Shown one piece after another: positions 32,754 through 42,902 of a DNA stretch of 64,000 bases; position 1 is the first letter of the stretch, and each line of letters opens with the position of its first letter. Source of the DNA: Gentiana macrophylla (lineage: Eukaryota > Streptophyta > Magnoliopsida > Gentianales > Gentianaceae); NCBI GenBank assembly GCA_026214975.1, contig JAOBSW010000948.1, positions 186,001 through 250,000 of the forward strand, given 5' to 3'. A program made the translations under genes and the position numbers. The notes below the pieces were generated by a model. It made no database searches, was not told the DNA's origin, and saw only the letters and a program-made list of their open reading frames with translations.

Positions 32754-33702
32754 TTGGAAAGTATTAATGACTTAAAGGTTTCTGACTCTTCCCCTGCTGA
32801 ACACCCTGCTGGTAATACTACTGATGCAACAACTGAGGCAATTCAAGGATCTGCTGAACCTCTTGCTGAAGCAACAGCAGACCCTACTGAACATGATGTT
32901 CCTGAGAATCAATCTAACCAAAATCCACAATGGTTAACGGATCACCCTGCTGAACAAGTTATTGGCAGTATACAACAAGGTGTGAGGACTAGAAGACAAC
33001 TAGAAGCAATGTTTACTGGTTTTCTATCACAAATGGAACCTAAAGTTGTTGAAGAAGCTATATCATATCCAGATTGGATAATTGCATGCAAGAAGAATTG
33101 AATGAATTTGAAAGAAATCAAGTTTGGACACTAGGGGAAAGGCATAATCATGCAAATATAATTGGTACAAAATGGGTATACAGAAAAAAATTGGATGAAT
33201 TTGGTACCATTGTGAGGAACAAGGCCGCATTTAGTAGCAATAGGCTATTCTCAAGCAGTAAAGAATAGATTTTGATGAAACATATGCCTCTGTTAAAAGA
33301 TTAGAAGCTATAAGATTATTCTTGGCATATGCCGCTTATAAAAACTTCAAAGTATATCAGATGGATGTCAAGAGTGCATTTGTTATGGCATTCTGGAAAA
33401 GGAGGTCTATGTTCAGCAACCTCCTGGTTTTGAAGTTAATGATCAAGAAGATAAAGTGTACAGACTCAATAAAGCACTTTATAGTTTGAAACAAGAACCA
33501 AGAGCATGGTATGGGACTCTATCTCATTTCTTGGTGGACAATGGATTTACCAAAGGTACCATTGACAAGACTCTTTTCAGAATCAATGAAGGAAACAACA
33601 CCCTGCTGGTACAGATTTATGTTGATGACATAATTTTTTGTTCTGAAAATGAATTGCTGTGTGAAAAGTTTGATAATCTGATGAAAAGTAAATCCAAATG
33701 AG
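32754..33702 (+). pseudogene. Sirevirus-like reverse transcriptase, with acidic linker
   Basis: An Asp/Glu/Ala/Pro-rich linker with repeated PAEH/PTEH words (32754-33000), then the RT start (EAISYPDWI, NQVWTL, NIIGTKWVYRKK). The middle is frameshifted (33270-33455), then YRLNKALYSLKQEPRAWY and the intact catalytic YVDD at about 33619 (IYVDDIIFCSEN). Known role: reverse transcription. At least three frame breaks. Confidence 0.8.
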
Positions 33703-34557
33703 GATGATGGGAGAAATGAACTGCTTCTTGGGTTTACAAGTCAAACAGATGAAAGATGGAATCTTCATTCATCAAACCAAGTGTACTAAGGAGCTCATCA
33801 AGAAATTTGGTATGGAAAACAAAGACCAAAGTATCAACTCCTATGAGTACAAACATCGATTGGATGAAGACAAAAAGGCAAAGATGTTGATCGACCTTAT
33901 ACTGTATGATGATAGGCAAATTGTTGTACTCCATCATCGCCCAGACTGATATATCCTTTGATGTAGGTGTTTGTGAAAGATTTCAATCAAAACCTAAGGA
34001 AAGTCATTTAGTCATAAATAAAAGAGTTCTCAAGTATCTAAAAGAGACTTTGGATGTAGAAATATGGTATTCAAAAGTTGGAAGCTTCAAGGTTATATCC
34101 TACTCAGATTCTGATTATGCTGGATGCAAGATTGATAGAAAAAAGCACCACAAGAACCTGTCAGTTGATGGGAAATAGACTGGTTTCCTGGTTCAATAAG
34201 AAACAGAATTCTATATCAACTTCCATTGCTAAAGCTGAATATATTGCTGCTGGAAGCTGCTGTGCACAAATACTTTGGTTAAGACAACAATTAAAGGAAT
34301 ATGGAATTGAAGAAAGATAAATTCCTACAATGTGTGACATCACAAGTGCAATTGCAATCACAGAAAATCCTGTTTTGCACTCAAGAACCAAGCACATTGA
34401 TGTGAGACATCATTTTATAAGAGATCATGTTGAAAAGAAAGATGTGGTGGTTCTTTACATCCCTACTGAAGATCAACTTGCTGATATTTTCACTAAACCA
34501 TTGGATAGTGAAAGATTTACTAAACTAAGAACTGAACATGGAATTATAAAAGTTGAC
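33698..34557 (+). pseudogene. Sirevirus-like RT C-terminus and RNase H
   Basis: 33698-33949 has the NCFLGLQVKQ RT thumb segment; 33906-34178 has KRVLKYLKETLDVEIWY and a SDSDYAGCKIDRK RNase H start. 34190-34320 has AEYIAAGSCCAQILWLRQQL, and 34330-34557 ends with HSRTKHIDVRHHFIRDHVEK and EDQLADIFTKPLDSERF. Order and motifs are canonical. Stops at about 34178 and 34318 and a shift near 33940 break it. The TGA at 34558 ends the pol region. Confidence 0.8.
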
Positions 34558-34559
34558 TG

Positions 34560-35223
34560 ATACACCTACGATCAAAAATGTACTGGAATTCATCAAAGGG
34601 ATTAGTCTTTGCTATGTTGGGTGAGCTCACTTAGCAGACTAGTCATTAGTATCAACAATTCCATGTATAGACTTATGGTTGGACAATTGAGCAAATGAAG
34701 TTGCCAAGGCGATTGGTCTTTGTCATGTTGGGTGAGCTCACTTGACAGATCAGTCATTGTTATTAAACTTCATCTTGTATTATCAGTTGGACAAAACAAT
34801 GAGAATTGAAGATCATCAGAGTTAATTTTTCAGCAGGCTGCTGAGGCATCTTTGTCAGTAGGCTGCTGAGCCAAGTCTACTGATGGAAAAGGCTGCTGAA
34901 GCATACGTTACAGTCAAACTTTAACAAAAGTCAAAAAGCAAAAGCCCAGGATATTTATTTTATCTTTATAACCGCAGTTACACGATCTGACGGTTACAAC
35001 TCTTTATAGATAAGTTATGGGCCATATGTCAAGATCTCATTAACTCAAATTTAATCGTGGTTAATGCTATAAAGACACGATCCGACAGCTTTACCCCTAC
35101 TGCTATATATACAGATGCATATATACACGTAAGATCCTTATAAACTTTTAGATTGAAATTCTCTGCAAATATACCGTGTGAACACAGATTTGAAAGCTAT
35201 CTTCTTCATCTTTTTCTTTGATA
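34560..35223 (+). promoter_or_regulatory. Pol to accessory-ORF interval with motif cluster and TATA box
   Basis: Non-coding. Contains an imperfect direct repeat (GTTGGGTGAGCTCACTT at 34616 and 34727), a cluster of CAGCAGGCTGCTGA-type motifs at 34830-34905, and TGCTATATATACAG (TATA at 35103-35112) about 110 bases before the ATG at 35224. Candidate internal promoter. Confidence 0.45.
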
Positions 35224-36010
35224 ATGGCGGATAAGGATGATATTCACATTGGAACAAGCCAAAGTGTAAGAGGTTTTGTTGTTGATACTAACAAAACTGA
35301 GTTGGCTATCAATATTGGTCGTAGAATCAGAACATACGAAGGACTGGAAGAAGTGCTCAATATAAGACTGGAAAGAATATCTTAAACGAATGTTGTTAGT
35401 TTCTGGAGAAACATTGTGATAAGAGACAATAGAGAGGCATTTACTACAACAGTGAATTGCTAGGAGATTGAAGTTTCCTCGAACCCTCTGAGGGAAGCTT
35501 TTTGTTTTGCACTGTAATCGATGCTCCAACTAACCTCGAGGAAATAGGATCACAAAATTGGATTTTGTTGATGTAATAAAGACCAATGATGTCGTTAAAT
35601 CAACACCGAGCATCAATGTGAAACATATAGAATGGAGTACAACCTACTAAGTAAGATAATAGCAAAGAACATCTTAGGACTCAGTGGAAGCCTGGATAAT
35701 TTATCAGGACCCATGATTGAACTGTTAATTATCATATGCAAAAGCATGAAGTTTGATTGGGCTGGATTCTTTGTCCAATAAATGAAGCTTTGCACAAAAA
35801 TTCTTCAAATAGTTTAGAACAACATATTTTATACTTTGCATTATTAGAAGTCAAATAGAGATTTCATTCCAGGTTTTCGAATTCGCTGCTTCAGATTCCT
35901 TACAAGTGTCATATAACCAGAAGGGTAAGGATTGTTGTATTTTTGGAAACGATTGCGATTACCATAAGCAAGAATTCGATGCAAATTCGTCTTAAGGATA
36001 GATTATCAAC
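35224..36010 (+). pseudogene. Accessory 3' ORF of the Sirevirus-like element, decayed
   Basis: ATG at 35224 opens a 53-codon frame (MADKDDIHIGTSQSVRGF...) closed by TAA at 35383. Further protein-like stretches follow in other frames: NVKHIEWSTTY (about 35620), LSGSLDNLSGPMIEL (about 35672) and GFRIRCFRFL (about 35875). Together they look like a decayed accessory protein of some 250 residues. Post-pol ORFs occur in Sireviruses (env-like) and in some asterid copia elements; I do not recognise the family securely, and no membrane segment is clear. It ends near 36000 without a visible PPT or LTR. Confidence 0.45.
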
Positions 36011-36310
36011 TCGACTCAAACCATAAATTTTCGTTTTACACATTTTTCTAGCACTTTAATTTTTCAGCTTCTGTGTTTTGTTTTTTTTAATTTCCGTCAA
36101 ATTGATGTTTAAAGCATGATAAATGGACTAAACGTGCCAAGTGGAGTGTAGTATTAGAAGAATTGATTCAGAAAAAAGTATTTTGCGTATATTTTTCACA
36201 CTTCCAATGAACGGTACACCATGTATATATATACACACTTACAACGGAAGGTTCCGGCCCTCTAGATGTTAATAATAATTACAAACAATAAATATAACTT
36301 CTTCTATTAC

Positions 36311-36425
36311 CACCCCCTTAAATTGGCCTAGGGAGGAGGCAAAACTTGATATGCTAATGTTGAAAAGCGGGACGAGGAAGCGACTTGGTGAGACGATCAG
36401 CCAATTGATATTGGTCATGAATATA
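36311..36425 (-). pseudogene. Copia RNase H end plus PPT, minus strand
   Basis: Minus strand reads QYQLADRLTKSLPRPAFQH, the standard end of copia RNase H, then a stop and an AAGGGGGTGG polypurine tract. The sequence to the left (36010-36310) may be remnant 3' LTR. A small piece of a different copia element. Confidence 0.65.
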
Positions 36426-36429
36426 TAAT

Positions 36430-36965
36430 TGAAATAATAACCACACAATCTTAAAGATAATGATAAATTATTCATTAAATAAAAATTTATGAAATTTACT
36501 ATTATTTTTAGTCGGGACGGGTCAGGATTCCCGTCGAGTATACAACTTGTACCCGTATATTTCCCGATCATAGTCGGGATGGGCCACTTCCCGAAAAATT
36601 CGGGTCGAAAAAACTTCGGTATGAAAAAAAATTCAGGAAGAAAGTCGGGTAGGGTAGGGATTTCGGGAATTTTTTGCCGGCCCTAGACTTGAATCATTGG
36701 TTATAAACACCCCTCCTCCTCCTTCTTATTATTATTATTATTATTATTATATTGCCTCAAAGAGGCTTGAATCAGGGAATATCTTATATAAAAAAATAAA
36801 TATTTTTTTTGAAGGAATAAATAAATAATTAAAGATGTAATAACTGATATTCATCCGCCCCCCCCCCCCCCCCACTAACCCCGCCCCCACACCTCCCCAT
36901 AAAAAAAAAAAGTTGCCCGGAATGTCGGTTAAAGATTAATTTGCTTCCCTAGTAATGCCCGGAAA
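36430..36965. other. Low-complexity intergenic stretch
   Basis: No gene. Holds a CGGG-rich segment ending TTTGCCGGCCCTAG (possible end of a MITE, 36510-36687), a (TTA)n run at 36724-36752, and a poly-C run at about 36858-36875. Confidence 0.45.
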
Positions 36966-36981
36966 CCTTTATAATAATTAG

Positions 36982-36990
36982 TTATAAAAA
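36982..36990 (+). promoter_or_regulatory. Putative TATA box of the second RING-H2 gene
   Basis: TTATAAAAA about 150 bases before the ATG at 37137. A T-rich leader follows. Confidence 0.45.
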
Positions 36991-37136
36991 GCAACGCACG
37001 GTTATCTTTAAATTCATATACTAAGCCATTATTCTACCAAAAAAATCTTAAAATCTTTCTGTGTGCTATTATTTCGCTTGGTTCAATTCTTATTTTTCTC
37101 TAGTTCGATCCCATCACTTTTTTTTTTTTTTTATCC

Positions 37137-37832
37137 ATGGCAAGGTCGTGGGAGATTGTTTATCAATATGTCTTAACTCATCAAGGCTATGATTGCATCA
37201 AACCTATTGACGACAAAGGTAAGGATGAGTTATACATCAACCTTCGGTACGACGTAAGCACTAACTTCAACCCACCTGAAGGAGAGGGTTTACGATTTCA
37301 CAACACAACGGTGGAGGTTGTTTCGGTGTCCAATTTGAGAAGTGGGCCGGTTGTCGATCGACGTAATAGGGATTTTTTCAAGAATCAGCTTGTTCCGCTT
37401 GATGTGGTAGCAGAAATTCGATACAAAATCGAAAGGAAGGCAACTTTCTGGATGAATAATTGTCGTAAAGCTCGACGTGAATGTTTTGCTCTTTAACGCT
37501 AATATTTCGATCTGGGCTTCAAGTTATCTTGTAGATGAAGAACAATTGGATTATGATATAGCAGGGTTGTGACATCCTCAATTGAGGATGCAAATAAGAT
37601 GGTTTGTATTCCGGCAGCCCGATTTGCTGTCGACTCGTTAGAGAGGGCAACGTATAAATCTGCTAATGAGATTGAGATAATAAAATGTATGGTATGTTTG
37701 GAAGAGTTAGAAGAGGGTCAAGAAGTGATCTTGATGCCATGTGAACATGTTTATCACGAAAATTGCATTGTTAAATGGCTTCAAGTGAGTAATTTGTGTC
37801 CCTTGTGTCGCTATGCTATGCCCGTTGATTAA
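37137..37832 (+). pseudogene. RING-H2 finger protein gene with two compensating frame breaks
   Basis: ATG at 37137 in good context (ATCCATGGCA). The first frame runs 119 codons to a TAA at 37494; the RING part (37569-37832) is in the same frame but has no ATG of its own before the RING. Between them the +1 frame is open and protein-like (NANISIWASSYLVDEEQLDY) and bridges the gap, so one extra base near 37491 and one missing base near 37567 would explain the break. The RING-H2 is perfect: C-X2-C-X14-C-X1-H-X2-H-X2-C-X10-C-X2-C (about 37686-37811), ending CRYAMPVD. Known role: zinc-dependent E3 ubiquitin ligase. Inferred: a recent pseudogene, or an intact gene with two sequence errors. An intron was tested and no in-frame GT-AG pair fitted. 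Confidence 0.7.
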
Positions 37833-37898
37833 CGGATTCAAGGGACGAGATCATCTCGCTCTATCTCGTCTGGCTATTAATTTTACAGAAATAAATAC

Positions 37899-37905
37899 CA
37901 CGTCG

Positions 37906-37973
<68 letters not shown>

Positions 37974-37980
37974 CGACGTG
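37899..37980. repeat. Perfect palindrome: (TA)n capped by CACGTCGTTTCA arms
   Basis: CACGTCGTTTCA at 37899-37910, about 58 bases of TA, then TGAAACGACGTG at 37969-37980. The arms are exact inverted complements. It lies about 65 bases after the RING-H2 stop codon. Confidence 0.9.
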
Positions 37981-38525
37981 CTTTTTATTTAGATGCAAAA
38001 ATTAAATATTAATGTTAGACAAGGCTATATACTAATGGTTTTAATTTTCGATTCCTAATGTTTTCCTTTTATTGGTTTTCCAAAAACTGATCTGTAAATA
38101 GCATTATTCTTTTGTCATTATTATTTTATTTTTAACGAAAATTCTTTTGTCATTATTTGTTGCTTAAATGTTGTTATTGTGTTTTTCTTTCTTCTTTTTT
38201 TCTGAAAAGAATATATTAATTATTAACTCGTGTTTTCTTGTGGTTTGTAAAGAAGAAATTTATTGGTAATTACTTGAATAACTGCTACATATAATGATGT
38301 CCGTCAAAACGAGTTCTGGAAAAAATACTTCTCCTCATTCATCAACCAAAAAAGTACAATATATATAGTGTCATTTTGATGTCCATTCCTATCAATATTT
38401 ACCGAACTATCCTTACTAATATAATTACAAAATACATCGTAATATCATAATTCCTCTTTAAGTGGAACGTGAAAATCTCGAACACCCAACTTGCGCAACA
38501 GAAACTCGAATTGCTGATGTTAAAG
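37981..38525. other. AT-rich intergenic sequence
   Basis: No gene, element end or RNA feature recognised. Confidence 0.5.
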
Positions 38526-38529
38526 ATCT

Positions 38530-38835
38530 ATCGATTACTGTTGTACTAAAACCAATTGGTGGTAGTAAAGATGCTACTATATTTTCTTATACATTTCAAC
38601 ACACCCCCTCAAGTGTGGGTCATATCAAGGCTATGCCAACTAGGCACACAACAAGCTTGAGCCAACTAGGCTCACAAAGGCCAACTAGGCTAGCCCAACA
38701 CTTGCACAATATAGGGGGAAAATAACGTTTACACCAGGATTAGATCTCATGACCGCTGACTCTGATACCATGAAGATCAAGCGCTTACCGCTGTACTAAA
38801 ATCAATTGGTGGTACTTATACATTTCAACAGCTGA
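38530..38835 (-). mobile_element. Miniature LTR (TRIM-like) unit fused to a copia fragment
   Basis: Minus strand: short LTR beginning TGTTGAAATGTATAAG (end at 38835), an ATGGTATCAGAG PBS (complement at 38760-38771), about 150 bases of leader with a repeated CCTAGTTGGC word, a CACTTGAGGGGGTG polypurine tract, then a second LTR beginning TGTTGAAATGTATAAG near 38610. The LTR pieces share the ACCACCAATTG and TTTTAGTAC words. No ORF. The right LTR abuts the copia RNase H fragment directly. Confidence 0.55.
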
Positions 38836-39515
38836 CGTCCCAATGCCTTCGTAAAGTGATCTGCCAACTGATGCTTCATAGGAACAAACGAAGGAGTAAT
38901 CAAACAATCCGTAATAGCATCACGCACGAAATGACAATCAACCTCTATGTGTTTCGTGCGTTCGTGAAACAGGATTCTAAGCAATATGCAATGCCGATTG
39001 ACTATCACTAAAAAGACGTATACCTGGGGGGCGCCGCACCCCAAGATCATCAGCAACTGCTTCAACCATTTCAATTCACATGTAAAAGAGGCCATAGAAC
39101 GATATTCAGCTTCTGTGGAGGAACGAGACACGGTGGTTTGTTTCTTGGATTTCCAGGATATGGCAGAAAGCCCGAGAAACACAAACCATTCACTCAAAGA
39201 ACGCCGTGTAAGAGGGCAACTCGCTCAATCAGAGTCACACCAACCCTCAAGAAGAAGTGAGCTATCAGACTGCAACAAAATACCCTGACCCAGATGTTTC
39301 TTCAAATAAAGAACCAGTCGCAACACCGCCTCCCAATGCTCCATCCAAGTATGCCAAGTCAAGCTGCGTTACCCCCAATTAAATATGCCGTCCAATCAAC
39401 CGACGGTATTTTTTCGGTTCACTCAATGAATCTCCGGCCGCCAATGCTATCTTGTGATTCTGTTCAATAGGAAAATCAACCGGTTTACTCCGTTCATATC
39501 CAATTGTTCACAAGC
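38815..39515 (-). pseudogene. Copia RT end and RNase H fragment, minus strand
   Basis: Minus strand from about 39510: RSKPVDFPIEQNHKIALAAGD and KYRRLIGRHI (RT-RNase H connection), then LTRRSLSEWFVFLG, SWKSKKQTTVSRSSTEAEYR, FHERTKHIEVDCHFVRDAI and HQLADHFTKALGRQ. These are canonical copia motifs. Stops and one shift (about 39040) show decay. No N-terminal part of pol lies upstream. It ends by running into the short LTR at 38815-38835. Confidence 0.75.
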
Positions 39516-39940
39516 CAAATTTACCTAATTACCTGTAGGATAGGATGCAAGGGCACATGTGTATCAATCAAGTAGGTGAGACTTCATATGCCATTCTAGT
39601 AAAATGGCCCAAAAGAAAATTTCATTTACAGGCATAAAACTTGCAACTGACAAACACATGTGAAAAAGTCTTGCATTTTGGATAAGTGGTGGGCAATGGC
39701 TTCAAGGTGGAAATGGCAACATCTAATTAAAGGAAACATTGAATTATATACCTATTGAGCCAGTGTAGAGAGAGAGCAAGTTGTTGAGAAATCAAATTAA
39801 AAAAAACACATATATAAGGTTAGAACCAACAAGATAACAAAGTGTAATTCTGTGCTGGAAAGTATAACAAAGTGCTGAAAAAGTTGTTGTTGTAGAGCCA
39901 AACTATATGTTTTGTAATTTTTCATTTTTTGAAACACCTA

Positions 39941-40184
39941 CAAAAATGGTTAAACCCTAACCGTGAGGGCCCCCTCGCCCCCGATCCCACAGGAATGCGA
40001 GAGGTTAATTAGGTAACCTAGAGCTTTGAGTCAAGGGCTGCCTTAGACCACTGCACTGAAGTTTTTATCATTGGAAATCAACCCTTTTTGCGGGAATCGA
40101 ACCTCTGACCTCCAGCTTATGGTCCGGGCGTCACTTCAACACCCCAGCTACTCACCACTAGGCCATATCCAGGGGATATTTTCA
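39941..40184 (-). mobile_element. tRNA-derived SINE with 10-bp target duplication
   Basis: Minus strand: A-box-like TGGCCTAGTGGTGAGTAGC and B box GGTTCGATTCC (complement at 40093-40103) with normal spacing, then a tRNA-unrelated body and a short T-rich tail. The flanks GAAACACCTA (39931-39940 and 40185-40194) are identical. Transcribed by RNA polymerase III if active. No protein. Confidence 0.8.
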
Positions 40185-40391
40185 GAAACACCTATTTTAT
40201 ATGGGAAATGGTATGTGCACACTGTACTTCAGATTTTTGTAGTGCACTTTACACTACATTCTTAATTTCTATGGATTAAAGTGATGAATTATTTATTGTG
40301 ATGGGTCCCAATAATATGTGTGGCGTTGATTGTCTTGTGTAGGATTTTGTGGTAAAATGAGTAGTGGATGTATCACTTCTCATTTTATATA

Positions 40392-40665
40392 CTTCATCCA
40401 TCCTATTTTATTTGTCTTGTTTGACTTTTCACACAGATTTAAAAAAATGTAGTTAATGTTTTGAATCACATTGAATGATCCAATATTTTTACATTTATGC
40501 CATTTAAGTAGTTGTTGAAACATTTAATGCTATACACTTTTTATTCTAAATATTGTAACGAGTGAAGTACATTTGAAGAAATTTGACAATAAATGTACAA
40601 AGTGGACACATATTTTGGAACAAACCAATAAGGAAACATTGACAAATAAAATGGGACGGAGAAAG
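40392..40665. mobile_element. Stowaway-type MITE
   Basis: Starts CTTCATCCATCCTATTTTAT and ends ATAAAATGGGACGGAGAAAG, imperfect inverted repeats, flanked by TA on both sides. This fits Tc1/mariner-type Stowaway elements. Confidence 0.7.
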
Positions 40666-40683
40666 TAGGTACTAACTAAAGAA

Positions 40684-40925
40684 AATCAGAATATGAGCAG
40701 AAACGTAAAAACAATGATCTGATGTTTTTTTTGAATGGATAAAATATTACACTTGTTCTTCTTTATATAGGGGATAAAATGGGATAAATCTAAGTTTAAA
40801 ATAATTAAAACTATAGATTAACTTATTCTATCCTAATTTACATAAAGTAAATCATTATCTATAGCAGTAATATCTATCCTTTTGTCATTATTCATCTGTT
40901 TGAATTTTTTCTTCATTTATTTGTA
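40684..40925 (-). repeat. Copia LTR segment, copy 1
   Basis: About 240 bp (TCAGAATATGAGCAGAAACG to TCTGTTTGAATTTTTTC) matching copies at 41990-42213 and 42223-42437. Confidence 0.75.
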
Positions 40926-41043
40926 TTTTTTCTCCTAATACGATCCCTCAAACGAGGCCGGGCTTGAAAGCCAAGTTTGTCCTTAGCATAATTTGGAGGG
41001 CATCTCCACCCCGACGGTTCTCTCGGAGTCCATAGTCGTGATT

Positions 41044-41529
41044 AGGCCTGTAAGTGAACCTTAAAGTTCGATTCGATTCGGCGTGTTCGGCTTGAAAAAG
41101 TTCGGTTCGGGGCTCGGCTCGTATCATCAAACGTAGAATAGGGCCTTGGAATTGGTATTCGGACAAACGAGCCGAACATGTTCGGCTCGTAGAGTTGCAG
41201 GGTATTTTTAGACATGTTATGTTATATTTTGGAATAGGGCCTTGAACATTTTGGACATGTTATGTTATATTATTTTGGTTTTGGACAAGTATTTTTGAAC
41301 TAGAATTATTTATTGGGTATTTTTTAATTTTCGGACCGAACATGTTCGAACTATTGAACTGCTCGGTTTTAATAGTACCGAATTTTTCACTTTTTTAAGT
41401 TCGAGCCGAACCGAATCCTGATATTTTAGGCTCGAAAATTTCGAGCCGAATCGAGACATGTATTCGAACATGTTCAAGCCGAACCGAACTACTCCAGGGT
41501 TCAGTAGGGTTCGGCTCTTTTACAGGCCT
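41044..41529. mobile_element. 486-bp TIR element with 10-bp target duplication
   Basis: Ends AGGCCTGTAA and TTACAGGCCT with AGTCGTGATT duplicated on both sides (41034-41043, 41530-41539). The interior is rich in TTCGGCTCG/CGAACATGTTCG words. Same family as 60151-60590. Confidence 0.75.
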
Positions 41530-41797
41530 AGTCGTGATTTTGGAGGGCATCTCCACTCCGGCGCACGTCTTTTCGGTTCTTCCGGAGTCTATTAGTAATT
41601 TGTAGATTTGACTTCCTCGGCACACGTATTTTCCGACTCTTTTGAGAGTGGTGTTGTATTCTGAGATCTGCTACGTCTAAGATGTTTATTTATTTGTAAA
41701 ACAAAATGACAAAAAATAAATTCTGGACTCTTATGCAACCGGGAACTAGGACGCGTGTTTTTTTGGTGTGTGTGTGTGTGTGTTTTTTTTTGGCAGA

Positions 41798-41963
41798 CTA
41801 GTATTGCATACAAAAGAAAGGAGCTTGACATGACAATTTTTCTAGAAACATATATGGACAGAGGTGGCATAGTGTTATGGACGGAGGTTGTAATAAATGT
41901 GGGGCCGGACGAGGGTTTGCCATTGTTAAGGTATTTAAACCCTCGCTCCTATCTCTGATACCA
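41798..41963 (-). other. Copia leader and PBS, minus strand
   Basis: PBS TGGTATCAGAG on the minus strand (complement at 41953-41963) with LTR-like repeats to its right and a short minus-strand ORF to its left (41986-41798). Remnant of a minus-strand copia element lacking pol. Confidence 0.6.
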
Positions 41964-41984
41964 TAAATAAAATCAGTCATAAAC

Positions 41985-42440
41985 AAAATTAGAATACGAG
42001 CAGAAACGTAAAAACAATGATCCGATATTTTTTTGAATGAATAAAATATTACACTGGTTCCTACTTTATATTGGAGATAAAATGAAATAAATCTAAGTTT
42101 AAAATAATTAAAACTAAAGATAAACTTATTTATCCTAATTTATTCAAACTAACTTATTATCTTTAGCAGTAATATCTATCATTTTGACATTATTCATCTG
42201 TTTGAATTTTTTTCTCCTAATCAGAATATGAGCAGAAATGTAAAAACAATGATCCTATGTTTTTTCTGAATGAATAAATTATTACATTGCTTCGTCCTTT
42301 ACATAGGAGATAAATGTAAGTTTAAAATAATTAAAACTAAAGCTAAACTTATTTTATCCTAATTTATTTAAACTAAATCATAATCTATAGCAGTAACATC
42401 TATCCTTTTGACATTATTCATCTGTTTGAATTTTTTCTTG
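41985..42440 (-). repeat. Copia LTR segment, copies 2 and 3 in tandem
   Basis: Two adjacent copies (41990-42213, 42223-42437) of the segment at 40684-40925. The right-hand flank to about 42660 may be further LTR. Confidence 0.75.
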
Positions 42441-42902
42441 ATCTCTTTGAAATTTTTCTCATAATAATAACTACCGTTGACACGGATGTAACTACTATAA
42501 ACAAATTCTTTGTCAGTAATTTTCATGTTCTTTAAATTCTCATGCCATATTTGATGTAGAAAATCTACAATAATCGGATAAAACACGAGCGAATCCAAGC
42601 TCCAATATAATATCATTCTCAAAAGAGAAGATGATTCAAAATTCAAATTACATAATATGACCTAGCAACTAGCTAGATTGGATACTCAACTATTTATAGG
42701 CTAATAAGCTCATTTAGATAACCTAAGCCCAAATAACTAGTCACTTAATATAACATAAATGAAAATACTATTAATTCTCCATCCCCTACACCGAAAACTC
42801 ATCCACAAGCGAGTCCATTGGTGATGGCAAGTCAAGCACATTTAAACTCCCGAGCTTACCAATAAATCCATTGGTGATCAAGTCCATTACCACCTTATTG
42901 AA
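42441..42902. other. Sequence between the copia LTR remnant and E3
   Basis: Contains a minus-strand open frame (42368-42646) of no recognised family, probably LTR sequence. No element end found. Confidence 0.35.

Larger units (their letters stand above)
27471..36010 (+). mobile_element. Sirevirus-like copia retrotransposon, 3' LTR not found
   Basis: Plus-strand order: LTR end, iMet-type PBS, gag, protease, integrase, RT, RNase H, accessory region. The integrase-before-RT order proves copia type. Gag with two zinc knuckles and a long basic linker, plus an accessory ORF after RNase H, suggests the Sirevirus lineage. No second LTR copy is visible at the right end, so the element is truncated or its 3' part was deleted. 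The left LTR part appears displaced by E1. Confidence 0.8.

Noticed and set aside
36510..36687. Complete MITE in the CGGG-rich segment
   Set aside because: A right end resembling TTTGCCGGCCCTAG is seen but no matching left end or target duplication.
37465..37564. Intron between the two parts of the second RING-H2 gene
   Set aside because: Candidate donors at 37465 and 37477 with the acceptor at 37564 give a stop right after the junction; no other in-frame pair found.
40093..40168. Possible tRNA gene on the minus strand
   Set aside because: A and B boxes are present but the cloverleaf is not, and 10-bp target duplications show it is a SINE.
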